Shown: positions 48,723 to 57,435 of the stretch, piece by piece | Layout: each line of letters begins with the position of its first letter | Position numbering within the stretch: position 1 is the stretch's first letter | DNA from: Bin22 sp034428635 | Lineage (GTDB): Bacteria > Chloroflexota > Dehalococcoidia > Lucifugimonadales > UBA3495 | NCBI GenBank assembly: GCA_034428635.1 | Contig: DAOUHR010000170.1 | Coordinates: 1-61,824, forward strand | Length of the DNA: 61,824 nt | Reading direction: 5' to 3' | The notes under the pieces: model-generated | What the model saw: the letters and a program-made list of their open reading frames with translations, nothing else | The model's database searches: none | Told to the model about the DNA's origin: nothing | Translations under genes and position numbers: made by a program

Positions 48723-50273
48723 CTACTTCCCGTCCTTGATATGGTCGGCGATTTTTTCGCCGATGGCCAGGGTGGTTACGTTGGTGTTGGCGCGGATGCA
48801 GTCGGGCATGATGGAAGCGTCCACTATCCGCAAGCCCTCCAGCCCGTACACCTTGCCGTACTGGTCCACCACCGCCATGGGGTCGTCGGCCGTCCCCATC
48901 TTGCAGGTACAGGAGATGTGTTGAGAGGTGGTGACCTCGCGCCGCATCCAGGCGTCCAGCGCCTCGTCCGAAGCCAGATCCTCGTCGGTGGGAGAGACCC
49001 GTTCCTGGATGATGTCCTTGAAGGCGTCGTCGTTGCCCAGGTCGACGCAGATGCGGACTGACTCACGCAGGCGCCGGACGTCAAACTCGTCGGTCAAGTA
49101 ATTGTAGTCCAGGATGGGCTGCTCCGAGGGGTCGGAGGAAGCGAGGCGCAGTTCCCCGGCGCCCACGGCCAGGTAAATGCCGGTGGTCATGCGGATGCCC
49201 AGGGGCACCATACGGCTGCCGCCCAGGTTAACCCGCTCGGTAGCAAAAGACTGCATGGTTATCTTCATGTCGTTGCGCAGGTCCGAGTCCTCCGCGGTGT
49301 AGCGCAGGGTAAGCTGGGCCCTGGGTTTCAGACCGTCCAGTTCGAACCCCTCCCTGGTGCGCCAGGTAACCCACACGGCGGGGTGGTCGCGCAGGTTCTG
49401 GCCCACGCCGGCCTTGTCCAGCACCACCGGTATTCCCAGGTCAGTGAGGTGGCCAGCCGGGCCAACCCCGGAGAGCAGCAGAATTTGCGGGGAACCGACG
49501 GCCCCGGCGGAGAGGATGATCTCATCACCCTCTACAACGAAAGTCTCGCCGCCGCTTTCCAGTTCCACCCCGGTGGCCCGGTTGCCGTCGAACAGGATGC
49601 GGTGGACCAGGCAGTTGGGGCGTATGGTCAGGTTCAGGCGGTGGCGGGCCTGGTCCAGGTAGCCCATGGCAGTGCTGATGCGGATGCCGTTGGGGTTGTT
49701 CAGGGGCGTCGGCCCTACGCCGTAAGTATCCGGGTGGTTGTGGTCGGGACAGTCGGGGTAGCCGGCGGCCCTGGCAGCGTGGTAGAAGGCCTCCTGGGCC
49801 GGCATCCAGTCCTCGCGCTTGAAGCGGTGCATCACTATTGGGCCATCGCCGCCATGGAAATCGTCGCCGCCGTAGTCCGTGTCCGTCTCAATCTTGCGGA
49901 AATAGGGCAGCATGTTGGTGTAGGTCCATTCGTTGTTGCCGAAGGATGCCCAGGTATCGTAGTCCTCGGGCACGCCCCTCAGGAATACCTGGCCGTTGAT
50001 GGCGCTGGACCCGCCGGTAACCTTGCCCCGGGGCACCATCATCGGCGGGGCCTCGTCGGTGGCCCGGCCGACGAACTGCCAGTTATGGTCGCTGGTCATC
50101 ACGTCGGCCTCGGTGGCGTAGCCGAACTTCACCTCCTCGGGCAGATCCTCGAGGTTCGGATAGTCGGCCCCGGCCTCCAACAGCAACACGGACTTGGCAG
50201 GATCCTCGGTGAGCCGGGTTGCCAGGATTGCGCCCGCGGAACCGGCGCCAATAATCACGTAGTCATACTTCAT
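48723..50273 (-). CDS. GMC-family FAD-dependent oxidoreductase (choline/alcohol dehydrogenase-like)
   Basis: This 516-residue protein has the FAD motif VIIGAGSAGAILATRL at residues 6-21, GSSAINGQVFLRG near 87-99, the GMC signature 2 GAVGSPQILLLSGVGPAGH near 257-275, and the active-site His in SQHISCTCKMG near 452. NTNVTTLAIGEKIAD near the end completes the flavin site. It oxidises a primary alcohol; substrate unknown. It starts next to the 0.8-kb gap before the division genes. Confidence 0.92.
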   Translation of the reverse strand: MKYDYVIIGAGSAGAILATRLTEDPAKSVLLLEAGADYPNLEDLPEEVKFGYATEADVMTSDHNWQFVGRATDEAPPMMVPRGKVTGGSSAINGQVFLRGVPEDYDTWASFGNNEWTYTNMLPYFRKIETDTDYGGDDFHGGDGPIVMHRFKREDWMPAQEAFYHAARAAGYPDCPDHNHPDTYGVGPTPLNNPNGIRISTAMGYLDQARHRLNLTIRPNCLVHRILFDGNRATGVELESGGETFVVEGDEIILSAGAVGSPQILLLSGVGPAGHLTDLGIPVVLDKAGVGQNLRDHPAVWVTWRTREGFELDGLKPRAQLTLRYTAEDSDLRNDMKITMQSFATERVNLGGSRMVPLGIRMTTGIYLAVGAGELRLASSDPSEQPILDYNYLTDEFDVRRLRESVRICVDLGNDDAFKDIIQERVSPTDEDLASDEALDAWMRREVTTSQHISCTCKMGTADDPMAVVDQYGKVYGLEGLRIVDASIMPDCIRANTNVTTLAIGEKIADHIKDGK

Positions 50274-51073
50274 CGGCCAACCTCCCGGTTCGATATTAGT
50301 AAGGCTTGTACCAGAATGGGAGTAGCGTAATGGGCGCCCGGAGCGGTGTCAATGACGGAATTGGCGCTCAATTAATGGCTTGTTTTCCGAATGCCTTCGC
50401 TGAACTGCGCCTGGGATTTCGATCTGGATCCAGTCCCTGTACCGGCGACCGTGGACCGGCTAAAGCAACCCATGCGTGGTCAAATCGTCTTGCAATGTCA
50501 TTGCCGGCAGGCGGGTGACCGTTTATGTAACCTGTTTCGGTAACCACTAAAATCCCGTGCCACTGGCCAGTTCCGGAGTTATGCAAAGTTTTATACATTG
50601 GATAAAAATGAGAAATTCTAAAAATTGTCAAAAATTGATACCAAGCTCCGTTGACACTGTCTTCCGCATGTTGTTACCGTCAGTCCAGTGATTGTGGTGA
50701 GGGGTTTGTGGGAGGATCACATCTCCGTATCACTCTACAATACCGCCGTTCGGGGCTTCTGCAGAGTCCCGCATCGGTCTCTGAAGGCTCTCCCAGGGCA
50801 TCCAAAAGCTGGGGAGCAGCCGATCAATCGTCGGAACGGGGCAGAGTTGGGTTGGGTTCCGAAACCAAGGTCTTGCCGGCTTACCGTCTTTCCCATCTGT
50901 AAGGCGTGGCGGCGCCGGCGTCCCCATACTTCAGCCCCGCTAATCAGGACAGAGAACGAAGCGTCCCAACGGGAGATTATGGTTTCTCTGTCGGCACACT
51001 GGCAAGGAATTTCCGGTCCGGCGGCTTTCCCTTCTTATTTCCATACGTCGGTCCGGGGCCCGGTAGGTCAGCG
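50274..51073. other. 800-bp gap before rsmH, AT-rich segment, no gene seen
   Basis: No convincing ORF. The stretch 50575-50650 is AT-rich (TTTTATACATTGGATAAAAATGAG), and TTGACA at 50651-50656 could be a -35 for the rsmH-ftsA-ftsZ genes, though a matching -10 is poor. The rest is GC-rich with weak small frames. The mraZ gene that usually precedes rsmH is not found here. Confidence 0.6.
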
Positions 51074-52066
51074 ATGACAGATCAGGCAGAAGGAGCAGCG
51101 GTTCCTTTTCACCTTCCCGTGTTGTTGGCGGAGGTTTTGGGTCAGTTGGGAGTGCGCCCGGACGGTGTGTATGTGGATGCTACGGTGGGGGATGGAGGGC
51201 ACGCGTTGTCCCTCCTCCAAGCGTCCTCCCCTCTTGGGAGTGTGTGTGGTATCGACCTGGACCCTCGTTCTTTAGTCCGAGCTGAGCAGCGCCTGGCCCT
51301 TTTTGGAGTGCGATTTACACCAGTGCTGGGCAGCTATGCCGAGATGGTACCCCTGGTCCAAGGGATTTGGGGTGCGGAGGCGAGGGCAGACGGGGTTCTG
51401 CTGGACCTGGGGATATCATCCCGGCAAGTAGATGCCACCGGATTCGGTTTCAGCTTCCAGCAGGACGAACCGCTGGACATGCGCTTCAATCCGGAGGCAG
51501 ACATCCCGACGGCGGCCGACATCGTCAATACCTGGTCGGAAACCCAACTGGCGGCTGTCATCCGGGAATACGGCGAGGAACCCCGGGCCAGGACCATTGC
51601 TGCAGCCGTAGTACAGAGAAGGCCCGTCCACACCACCGCCCAATTGGCGAGGGTGGTAGCGGAAGTGTTGGGGCGGAGGCCGGGACGGAACTCTCGGGGC
51701 GGCGGCAGAAGGCCCAACAGGATTCATCCCGCCACCCGTACCTTCCAGGCCCTGCGCATCGCGGTGAACGACGAACTGAACACCTTGAGCGCCGGACTGG
51801 AAGGAGCGGTGGAACTGCTGGCTCCGGAAGGGCGGGTAGCGGTAATCAGCTACCACAGCCTGGAGGACCGGCTGGTAAAGAACTTTCTGGCCAGGGAGGC
51901 GGCGCAGTGCATCTGCCCGCGAGGGCTGCCAGTCTGCGTTTGCGGGCACCGGCCCAGGTTGAGCCTGGTGAACCGGCGGATCATTCGCCCCGGCGCCGAA
52001 GAGGTGGCGGCCAACCCCAGAAGCCGAAGCGCCCGTATGCGGGTGGCCCAGCGGCTGGCCGAATAG
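51074..52066 (+). CDS. rsmH: 16S rRNA m4C1402 methyltransferase
   Basis: This is a 330-residue RsmH (MraW) with FHLPVLLAEVL near 12, the SAM motif YVDATVGDGGHALSLL near 32-47, GIDLDPRSLVRAEQRL near 60, GVLLDLGISSRQVD near 103, ATRTFQALRIAVNDEL near 221 and VISYHSLEDRLVKNFL near 258. A Cys-rich turn (CICPRGLPVCVCG) is present near 280, as in many homologues. ATG 51074 is weakly supported by GGTAGGTCAGCG; the frame is open 56 codons upstream. It is the first gene of the short division cluster. Confidence 0.94.
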   Translation: MTDQAEGAAVPFHLPVLLAEVLGQLGVRPDGVYVDATVGDGGHALSLLQASSPLGSVCGIDLDPRSLVRAEQRLALFGVRFTPVLGSYAEMVPLVQGIWGAEARADGVLLDLGISSRQVDATGFGFSFQQDEPLDMRFNPEADIPTAADIVNTWSETQLAAVIREYGEEPRARTIAAAVVQRRPVHTTAQLARVVAEVLGRRPGRNSRGGGRRPNRIHPATRTFQALRIAVNDELNTLSAGLEGAVELLAPEGRVAVISYHSLEDRLVKNFLAREAAQCICPRGLPVCVCGHRPRLSLVNRRIIRPGAEEVAANPRSRSARMRVAQRLAE

Positions 52067-52167
52067 GGTGGTACGGAGAATGGAATGCAACCCATCCCGG
52101 CGGCCGGTTGTCCGGCGCCAGGGCGAGGGTTGCGGCTAAGACTCTGGTTATGGAAGGACGGTACATC

Positions 52168-53409
52168 TTGGCGAAAGAAACTTTCTATACTGCAGTGGAC
52201 ATTGGCAGCAGCAAAGTTGTCACCGTCGTGGCACGGGTGGGGAGCGAAGGCGAGTTGAAGGTGCTGGGCACCGGCATCGCCCCATCCCACGGAATGCAAA
52301 AGGGCTGCATCGACAATATAGAAGCGGTTAAAGAGGCGGTCCGCGGCTCGATAGAGGAGGCCCAGCGCTACGTGGGCAAGGGCTACAGCCCCAGCGCTTA
52401 TGTAGTGGTTAGCGGCGGACATATCCACAGCTCCAACGCTCGGGACGTGATGGAGCATCCCACCGACCTGGGAAGCATTACCCAAAGCGATATGCACCGG
52501 TTCATCCAGTCTTCCTTCCCCACCCTGGGCGAGGGGCAAGAAATACTACACATTATTCCAATTGGCTATGCGGTGGATGGACTGTCCGGTGTGCGCAATC
52601 CCATAGGACTGCATGCCAACCAGGTCGAACTGGAAGCCCACATCGCCGTCGGCGACGCGACGATTCTCAAGAACACGGTCAACGCCGTGGAGTCATGCCG
52701 GATGCCGGTCAACAGCCTGGTGCTGCAGTCCCTGGCGTCCGCCGAGGCCACGTTGACCGCCGACGAACGGGAACTGGGAGTGCTGTTCATCGATATAGGC
52801 AGCGGAACCACCGACGTTACGGTGTTCCAGTACGGCAGTCCCTGGATGTCGATGGTGCTGCCGGTGGGCGGCAGCCAGCTGACCCGGGACCTGGCCGTGG
52901 CCGAACGCATTCCCTTCCACGTGGCGGAAGACGCCAAAATCAAGCGGGGCAATGTGATGCCGGAACTGGTGGAGGATGAAGAGGTGATACTGTCCGGCGG
53001 GCAGGGCCAGGGCCAGAAACTGGTCCGGCGGCGGCACCTGTGCGAACCCCTAAATGCCCGAATGTACGAAATGCTCCAGATGATTGTTCAGCGGATGTCC
53101 CAGGCGGGGATGAACCGCCTGCCCGACGGCGGCGTGGTGTTCACCGGGGGCAGCGCGGAGATCGCCGGGTTGCAGGAGTTCACCGAAAGCGTGCTGGGCG
53201 AACCGGTCCGCATCGCCTACCCCACCGGGGTGGCGGGATTGCCCACCCAGCTGCGCAAGCCGGGCTTCTCCGCAGTGGTAGGCACCCTGCTGTGGGGCAT
53301 CAAGCACCAGGGAGAGGGGCGCACCTATCGGGCCCCGGAGGGTTCAACCAAGGGTTACAAGTCTCTGCTCAGCATTTTCAAGCGCACCCGGGAGAAGACT
53401 CCCCGTTAG
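52168..53409 (+). CDS. ftsA: Cell division protein FtsA
   Basis: This is a 413-residue actin-like FtsA. FYTAVDIGSSKVVTVVAR near residues 6-23 is the phosphate-1 loop, followed by VVVSGGHIHSSNARD-type sequence near 85, VLFIDIGSGTTDVTVFQYG near 203-221 (phosphate 2) and VVFTGGSAEIAGLQEF near 324 (adenosine motif). The C-terminal KSLLSIFKRTREKTPR contains the membrane-targeting amphipathic helix. TTG 52168 gives LAKETFYTAVDIG, which matches known FtsA starts and has GGAAGGACGG upstream; ATG 52150 is the alternative. It tethers FtsZ to the membrane. Confidence 0.93.
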   Translation: MAKETFYTAVDIGSSKVVTVVARVGSEGELKVLGTGIAPSHGMQKGCIDNIEAVKEAVRGSIEEAQRYVGKGYSPSAYVVVSGGHIHSSNARDVMEHPTDLGSITQSDMHRFIQSSFPTLGEGQEILHIIPIGYAVDGLSGVRNPIGLHANQVELEAHIAVGDATILKNTVNAVESCRMPVNSLVLQSLASAEATLTADERELGVLFIDIGSGTTDVTVFQYGSPWMSMVLPVGGSQLTRDLAVAERIPFHVAEDAKIKRGNVMPELVEDEEVILSGGQGQGQKLVRRRHLCEPLNARMYEMLQMIVQRMSQAGMNRLPDGGVVFTGGSAEIAGLQEFTESVLGEPVRIAYPTGVAGLPTQLRKPGFSAVVGTLLWGIKHQGEGRTYRAPEGSTKGYKSLLSIFKRTREKTPR

Positions 53410-53541
53410 GCGACGGTTGAGAGGGATAAGTTCCGACCGGACGAGGCCAGCTTGAAGCGAAGGACGCAGGCTGGGCCGGAAACCCGGAAGGAAGGCGGAA
53501 TTTAACAGTTCTTCACCACTTGGATTACGGAGGATAGTGAT

Positions 53542-54696
53542 ATGGTATTCGGAAACTCGGCATCCTGGGATCCCGGCAGAGACAACAACGACAACTACAA
53601 TGCTATGCCGGAAATCGCGCGGGGAGTGCCCCTGATCAAGGTTCTGGGCGTGGGCGGTGGCGGCAGTAACGCCGTGAGCCGTATGTACAAGGACAAGCTC
53701 CCCGTGGTGGAATACTACGCCCTGAACACCGACGCGCAGCATCTTTTCCGCTGCGACGTCTCCCACCGCATCGCCCTGGGCCAGAACCTGACCCGCGGAC
53801 TCGGGTCGGGCGCCCAGCCCGAACTGGGCCGGCAGGCCGCGGAAGAGTCCCGCCCCGAGATTGAAAAGGCCGTGGAAGGCGCTGATATGGTCTTCGTGGC
53901 CGTGGGCATGGGCGGCGGCACCGGTACCGGCGCGGCGCCGGTGGTGTGCCAGATCGCCAAGGAATCCGGCGCCCTGACCGTGGCGGTGGTCAGCCGACCT
54001 TTCTCCTTTGAGGCTGCGGCCCGCCGCAAGAATGCCGACGAGGGAATTGAGCGGCTCAAGGACCACGCCGACACGGTCATCGTCATTCCCAACGACCGCC
54101 TGCTGGAGCTGAACCAAGAGAAGGACCAGACCTTCACCTGGGAAGATGCCCTGAAGATGGCCGACTCCGTCCTGCACCAGGGCGTCCAGGCCATTGCCGA
54201 GGTGGTGACAGTGCCCGGCGAGATCAACGTGGACTTTGCCGACGTGAAGACCATCCTCAGCAACGCCGGCCCGGCCTGGCTGGCCATCGGCCGGGGCAAG
54301 GGCGAGAAGCGTGCAGTTGAGGCGGCCAAGATGGCCACCCGCAGCCCGCTGCTGGACATCGCCATGGACGGCGCCAAGCGGATCCTGTTCGTCATCACCG
54401 GCGGCACCAACCTGTCCCTGCAGGAAGTGCAGGACGCCGCCGCCGTGCTGGAGGAGATGTCTGACCCGGAGGCCAACATTATCTTCGGCACCAGCCGGGA
54501 CCCACGCCTGGAGGACGAGGTCAAGATGACCATGGTGGCCGCCGCCTTCCCGGTACACCAGGACAACCAGCGCCAGCGGGAGGCCGAACTGCAGCAGCTT
54601 TTGCAGGACATTCCCCAGGGCAGCATGGATGACCTGGACGTGCCCAGCTTCCTGCGCCGCCAGTCCGGTGGAAGCCGCCGCGGCTTTTTTCGATAA
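53542..54696 (+). CDS. ftsZ: Cell division protein FtsZ
   Basis: This is a 384-residue tubulin-like GTPase. IKVLGVGGGGSNAVSRM near 32-48, the tubulin signature GMGGGTGTGAAP near 122-133 and the T7 region near 223 (VDFADVKTILSNAG) are intact. The conserved C-terminal peptide is DDLDVPSFLRR, followed by an Arg/Gly-rich tail. The linker between core and peptide is short. GGAGGATAGTGAT precedes ATG 53542. It follows ftsA as usual, but the mur and other dcw genes are absent around it. Confidence 0.96.
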   Translation: MVFGNSASWDPGRDNNDNYNAMPEIARGVPLIKVLGVGGGGSNAVSRMYKDKLPVVEYYALNTDAQHLFRCDVSHRIALGQNLTRGLGSGAQPELGRQAAEESRPEIEKAVEGADMVFVAVGMGGGTGTGAAPVVCQIAKESGALTVAVVSRPFSFEAAARRKNADEGIERLKDHADTVIVIPNDRLLELNQEKDQTFTWEDALKMADSVLHQGVQAIAEVVTVPGEINVDFADVKTILSNAGPAWLAIGRGKGEKRAVEAAKMATRSPLLDIAMDGAKRILFVITGGTNLSLQEVQDAAAVLEEMSDPEANIIFGTSRDPRLEDEVKMTMVAAAFPVHQDNQRQREAELQQLLQDIPQGSMDDLDVPSFLRRQSGGSRRGFFR

Positions 54697-54992
54697 CCTG
54701 GAGGCCGGCGAAGGTCCCGCCGGCCATACCCCGGGCCACACCAGGGACTTCGACGGGTTAGCCCGTCGCCGGGAAAGCCGGCAGGGTGGATGGTCCAAAT
54801 TCTGGCGAAGGGGAAAGTCCTGAAAGACCAGGGAAACTCAAGGAATCCGGCAAGCTTTCCCCTTGCCGCCACTCTGGCAATACTGATACCTTTTACCCAG
54901 GTTCCTGATTAGAGGAATATTCTCGGAGGCTCCTAGCAGTAGTACATTTTATTTAGTATCGCTGACCACTTGAGCGCCGAGAACCTGCTTTT

Positions 54993-55026
54993 AGGCCGAC
55001 CCGTTTTCCGGGTCGGCCTTCTTCTT
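54993..55026 (+). terminator. Strong terminator downstream of ftsZ
   Basis: AGGCCGACCCG and CGGGTCGGCCT pair around TTTTC, followed by TCTTCTTTGTC. It lies about 300 bases after ftsZ. The gap 54697-55458 holds this and the two palindromes before nrdR but no gene; small minus-strand frames here are not supported. Confidence 0.85.
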
Positions 55027-55367
55027 TGTCCTGCGCCGGCGCCGGCACCGTCGTGCTTCCGGTATCCCTCTCTTCCGGTCCCAGGATAACCTGTCCCTTC
55101 GGTAACGCAGCCACCTCCGCTCTCCCCGATAATTCTGCAACTTGACCTGGAACATGGCCCGCCCTGCGCATTCTGGGCCATTTTTCACGTTATGTTAGCT
55201 TGGCCCTCCATTGCAAATCGAGGCCGATTCCCGGTTTTCCGTCCTTCCCTCAAGACCCTGAAAAAATCATGAAAACTGCAATTCCTGATTTTGAGAGGCC
55301 CAAAATGCCTTGACTGGGCTTTCCAGGGCCATATAGAATCCTGCCTACCAAAAACGGGAAAGTCAGG

Positions 55368-55383
55368 CTACCATTTATGGTAG
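55368..55383. promoter_or_regulatory. Perfect 16-bp palindrome upstream of nrdR
   Basis: CTACCATTTATGGTAG is its own reverse complement apart from the central TT. It lies 75 bases before the nrdR start, so it is a candidate operator. It does not match the known NrdR-box consensus. Confidence 0.45.
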
Positions 55384-55413
55384 TGGACAGGTGGGTCGAT
55401 ACAAGATAGAGTA

Positions 55414-55446
55414 TTTCTAAAACAATTCTTAAAAAAGTTTTAGAAA
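55414..55446 (+). promoter_or_regulatory. Inverted repeat just before the nrdR ribosome site
   Basis: TTTCTAAAAC (55414-55423) and GTTTTAGAAA (55437-55446) are perfect arms with 13 bases between. The right arm adjoins the GGAAAGGGAA Shine-Dalgarno of nrdR, so the hairpin could limit translation, or the site could bind a repressor. Confidence 0.5.
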
Positions 55447-55458
55447 CTGGAAAGGGAA

Positions 55459-56088
55459 ATGCGGTGCCCCTATTGTGGTTTCTTCGATTCCAGGGTCACG
55501 GATTCCAGGAACGTGGAAAACGGCATTCGGCGCCGCCGGGAATGCCTGGAATGCCAGCGCAGGTTCACCACCTACGAACGTATCCATACCACCGCCCTGA
55601 TGGTAATCAAGCGGGACAACCGCCGGGAGGAGTTTGACCGGGACAAGCTGGCCAGCGGCATTCGCAAGGCGTGTGCCAAGCGCCCCATCCCGGCCCACGC
55701 CATTGAAGACCTGGCGGAGGATATCGAGGGTGACCTACAGGGTCACAGCGAGGTGACCGCCAGCCAGATTGGCGAGGCGGTGATGGAAAAGCTGAAGGGG
55801 TTGGACCGGGTGGCCTACATCCGCTGGGCCAGTGTCTACCGGGACTTCCAGGACATCGACAGTTTCGAGGAAGCAGTTAAGGACTTGCGAGAGGGAGGCG
55901 GTACCCAGCTTACCCTTCCGCACATAGAACCGGGACCTATTCGGCAACGCCGCGGAAGGGCCGGGGGAAGGCGACGGCAGGCGCCAGCGGCCATACCCCC
56001 CACAGCCGGACCGGAGGAAGGGGAGTTGGGAGAAGGGCAGGACCAGCAGCCCGAGGGCGAGGCTAGTATGGGAGACCCGGACCGATAA
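55459..56088 (+). CDS. nrdR: Transcriptional repressor NrdR
   Basis: This protein has 209 residues. The zinc ribbon CPYC at 3-6 and CLEC at 31-34 are complete. The following ATP-cone domain (VIKRDNRREEFDRDKLASGI near 50-69) senses ATP/dATP, and VAYIRWASVYRDFQDIDSFE near 118-137 completes it. The usual length is about 150; the last 60 residues are a Pro/Gly/Arg/Glu-rich tail. It represses ribonucleotide reductase genes when dATP is high, consistent with nrdJ downstream. Confidence 0.94.
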   Translation: MRCPYCGFFDSRVTDSRNVENGIRRRRECLECQRRFTTYERIHTTALMVIKRDNRREEFDRDKLASGIRKACAKRPIPAHAIEDLAEDIEGDLQGHSEVTASQIGEAVMEKLKGLDRVAYIRWASVYRDFQDIDSFEEAVKDLREGGGTQLTLPHIEPGPIRQRRGRAGGRRRQAPAAIPPTAGPEEGELGEGQDQQPEGEASMGDPDR

Positions 56089-56152
56089 GAATTAGTGCCA
56101 TCCCGCCAGTCGGCGCTAATCTGGCGGCTCGCAATATTTAAGGAGCTTTCTG

Positions 56153-56416
56153 ATGCCTACCAGCGCCCAATATTCTGCCCTGACCCGGCTCTTGTGCCAT
56201 AACACGAAGGTCCACGAACTGGAAGACCTGCTACTCCGGTTGCCCGTTCCCGAGGACGAACTTTGCCTGGACGAAGACTCGCTGGACCTGGAGTACGAAC
56301 AGCATTCCAACCCGATATCCGACCTGCAGGGAGACATAGACAGGGAAGTCCGGGCCAGCCTGGTGGCAAGCTGGTTCGCCCTGCCCATGGATATGGACGA
56401 CCTGGACCCGGTCTAG
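56153..56416 (+). CDS. Small acidic hypothetical protein
   Basis: This 87-residue acidic protein (DEDSLDLEYEQ; MDMDDLDPV end) has AAGGAG well spaced before ATG 56153. No known domain. It is 64 bases downstream of nrdR on the same strand, between nrdR and nrdJ. Confidence 0.65.
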   Translation: MPTSAQYSALTRLLCHNTKVHELEDLLLRLPVPEDELCLDEDSLDLEYEQHSNPISDLQGDIDREVRASLVASWFALPMDMDDLDPV

Positions 56417-56490
56417 ACCGGGCGTAGAACTTAAGCCGCGCAAAACTATGGAAAGGCCGGGCCCTTTCCGAAGAGTGGAACCCATGAATT

Positions 56491-56561
56491 CAGTAAATTG
56501 CCAGCCCCGACAGCAACCAGTCCCATCGGGTAGCGGACCGCAGTCCGGGCTCGATTTACTG
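56491..56561 (+). ncRNA. Possible structured RNA in the nrdR-nrdJ gap
   Basis: CAGTAAAT (56491-56498) pairs with ATTTACTG (56554-56561); AGCCC (56503-56507) pairs with GGGCT (56547-56551) on the same axis. Inside, GGACCGCAGTCC forms a hairpin near 56535-56546 and CCCGA can pair with TCGGG. Further hairpins follow at 56683-56702 (GGGGGC/GCCCCC) and 56718-56739 (TTCGCTCGCCC/GGGCGGGCGAA). A small ORF across it (56448-56630) lacks support. The gap 56417-56906 has no other gene. Confidence 0.35.
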
Positions 56562-56906
56562 ACAGATGCCCGATGCAAAATTGGAACAGATGTGTTAAAA
56601 ATTAGGGAGGAGCCGGACGATGCCCATTGAAGTCCGGTTCCCGTGTGGCGGCGGTAGAAACCACGGTTGACCGCATCTGAACGGGGGCGAAAATTGCCCC
56701 CAATTGCCCAGGAGTAGTTCGCTCGCCCGGGCGGGCGAAGAATTTTCGGTACCGTTGAAGATGGAGGGGCGGCGTTTTCCCTTCTTGATGGAGGGAGAAC
56801 CGAGCGGGGTTGTGGGTTCAACAAAATGCAGTAGTTTTGACCCGGCAGAGTACCGGCAAAGGATTGCCGCCGGAAGACCCAGCCACAACCATGCGTAACG
56901 GGAGTC

Positions 56907-57386
56907 GTGCAAAACCAAATGGCCGAACAAACCAAATACCTTATTCACGTCCAGTGCCAGCCCGTGCCCAGCGGTCAGGAAAGTCAGCTGACCGAGGAAC
57001 TGGCGCAGAGCTTCCCGGTAGAGCGGTGCTGGACCGACCGTGACTGGCTGACCATTGAACTGGTATCCGGTCACCGCCTGGCCAATGGGGCCCTGAAGGA
57101 CCTGGCAGACACAATCCAGCTTAGCCTGTCCGGCCGCGGTTCCCAGCTGAAATCCGGCGTCATCAACCGGATGGTGCTGGGTCCGGTGGCAGCAGCGGCC
57201 CGCCCGGTAATCGCCGCCCTGGAACGCCGCTCCGTGGCGCGGCCCCTGCTGGCCGGCCTGTTGGGGAGAATGGCGACGCGAATAACGGGCCCGGCGCGCT
57301 GGGTCCCGGAAATGTACTTCCATTGGGGCATTACCTTCGATCTGGCGCTGACCGGGAGACTCAATCAAACTTCCAGTGTGAGATAG
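56907..57386 (+). CDS. Hypothetical protein upstream of nrdJ
   Basis: This 159-residue protein has GTG 56907 or ATG 56919 behind ACGGGAG. An N-terminal soluble part of strand/helix pattern (IHVQCQPVPSG; RDWLTIELVSGHR) is followed by an Ala/Arg-rich region with amphipathic helices (MVLGPVAAAARPVIAALERR). No known family. Placed directly ahead of nrdJ (49 bases), so probably co-transcribed with it. Confidence 0.65.
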   Translation: MQNQMAEQTKYLIHVQCQPVPSGQESQLTEELAQSFPVERCWTDRDWLTIELVSGHRLANGALKDLADTIQLSLSGRGSQLKSGVINRMVLGPVAAAARPVIAALERRSVARPLLAGLLGRMATRITGPARWVPEMYFHWGITFDLALTGRLNQTSSVR

Positions 57387-57435
57387 GCGCAATCGACAAG
57401 AAATAAGAAATAACTATTAGGGAAGGGGTAGGGAA

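Noticed and set aside
50651..50680. Sigma-70 promoter with TTGACA for rsmH
   Set aside because: The -35 is perfect, but no acceptable -10 is found at 16-18 bases, so it was not listed as a promoter.
50688..51073. mraZ or a small gene before rsmH
   Set aside because: None of the frames shows the MraZ start motif or other family signature, and no ribosome site supports them.
56448..56630. 60-residue ORF between nrdR and nrdJ
   Set aside because: It has no ribosome site or gene-like composition and overlaps the predicted hairpins.
56417..57435. Cobalamin riboswitch ahead of the B12-dependent nrdJ
   Set aside because: I could not find the conserved B12-box pattern; the pairings seen do not match that fold.
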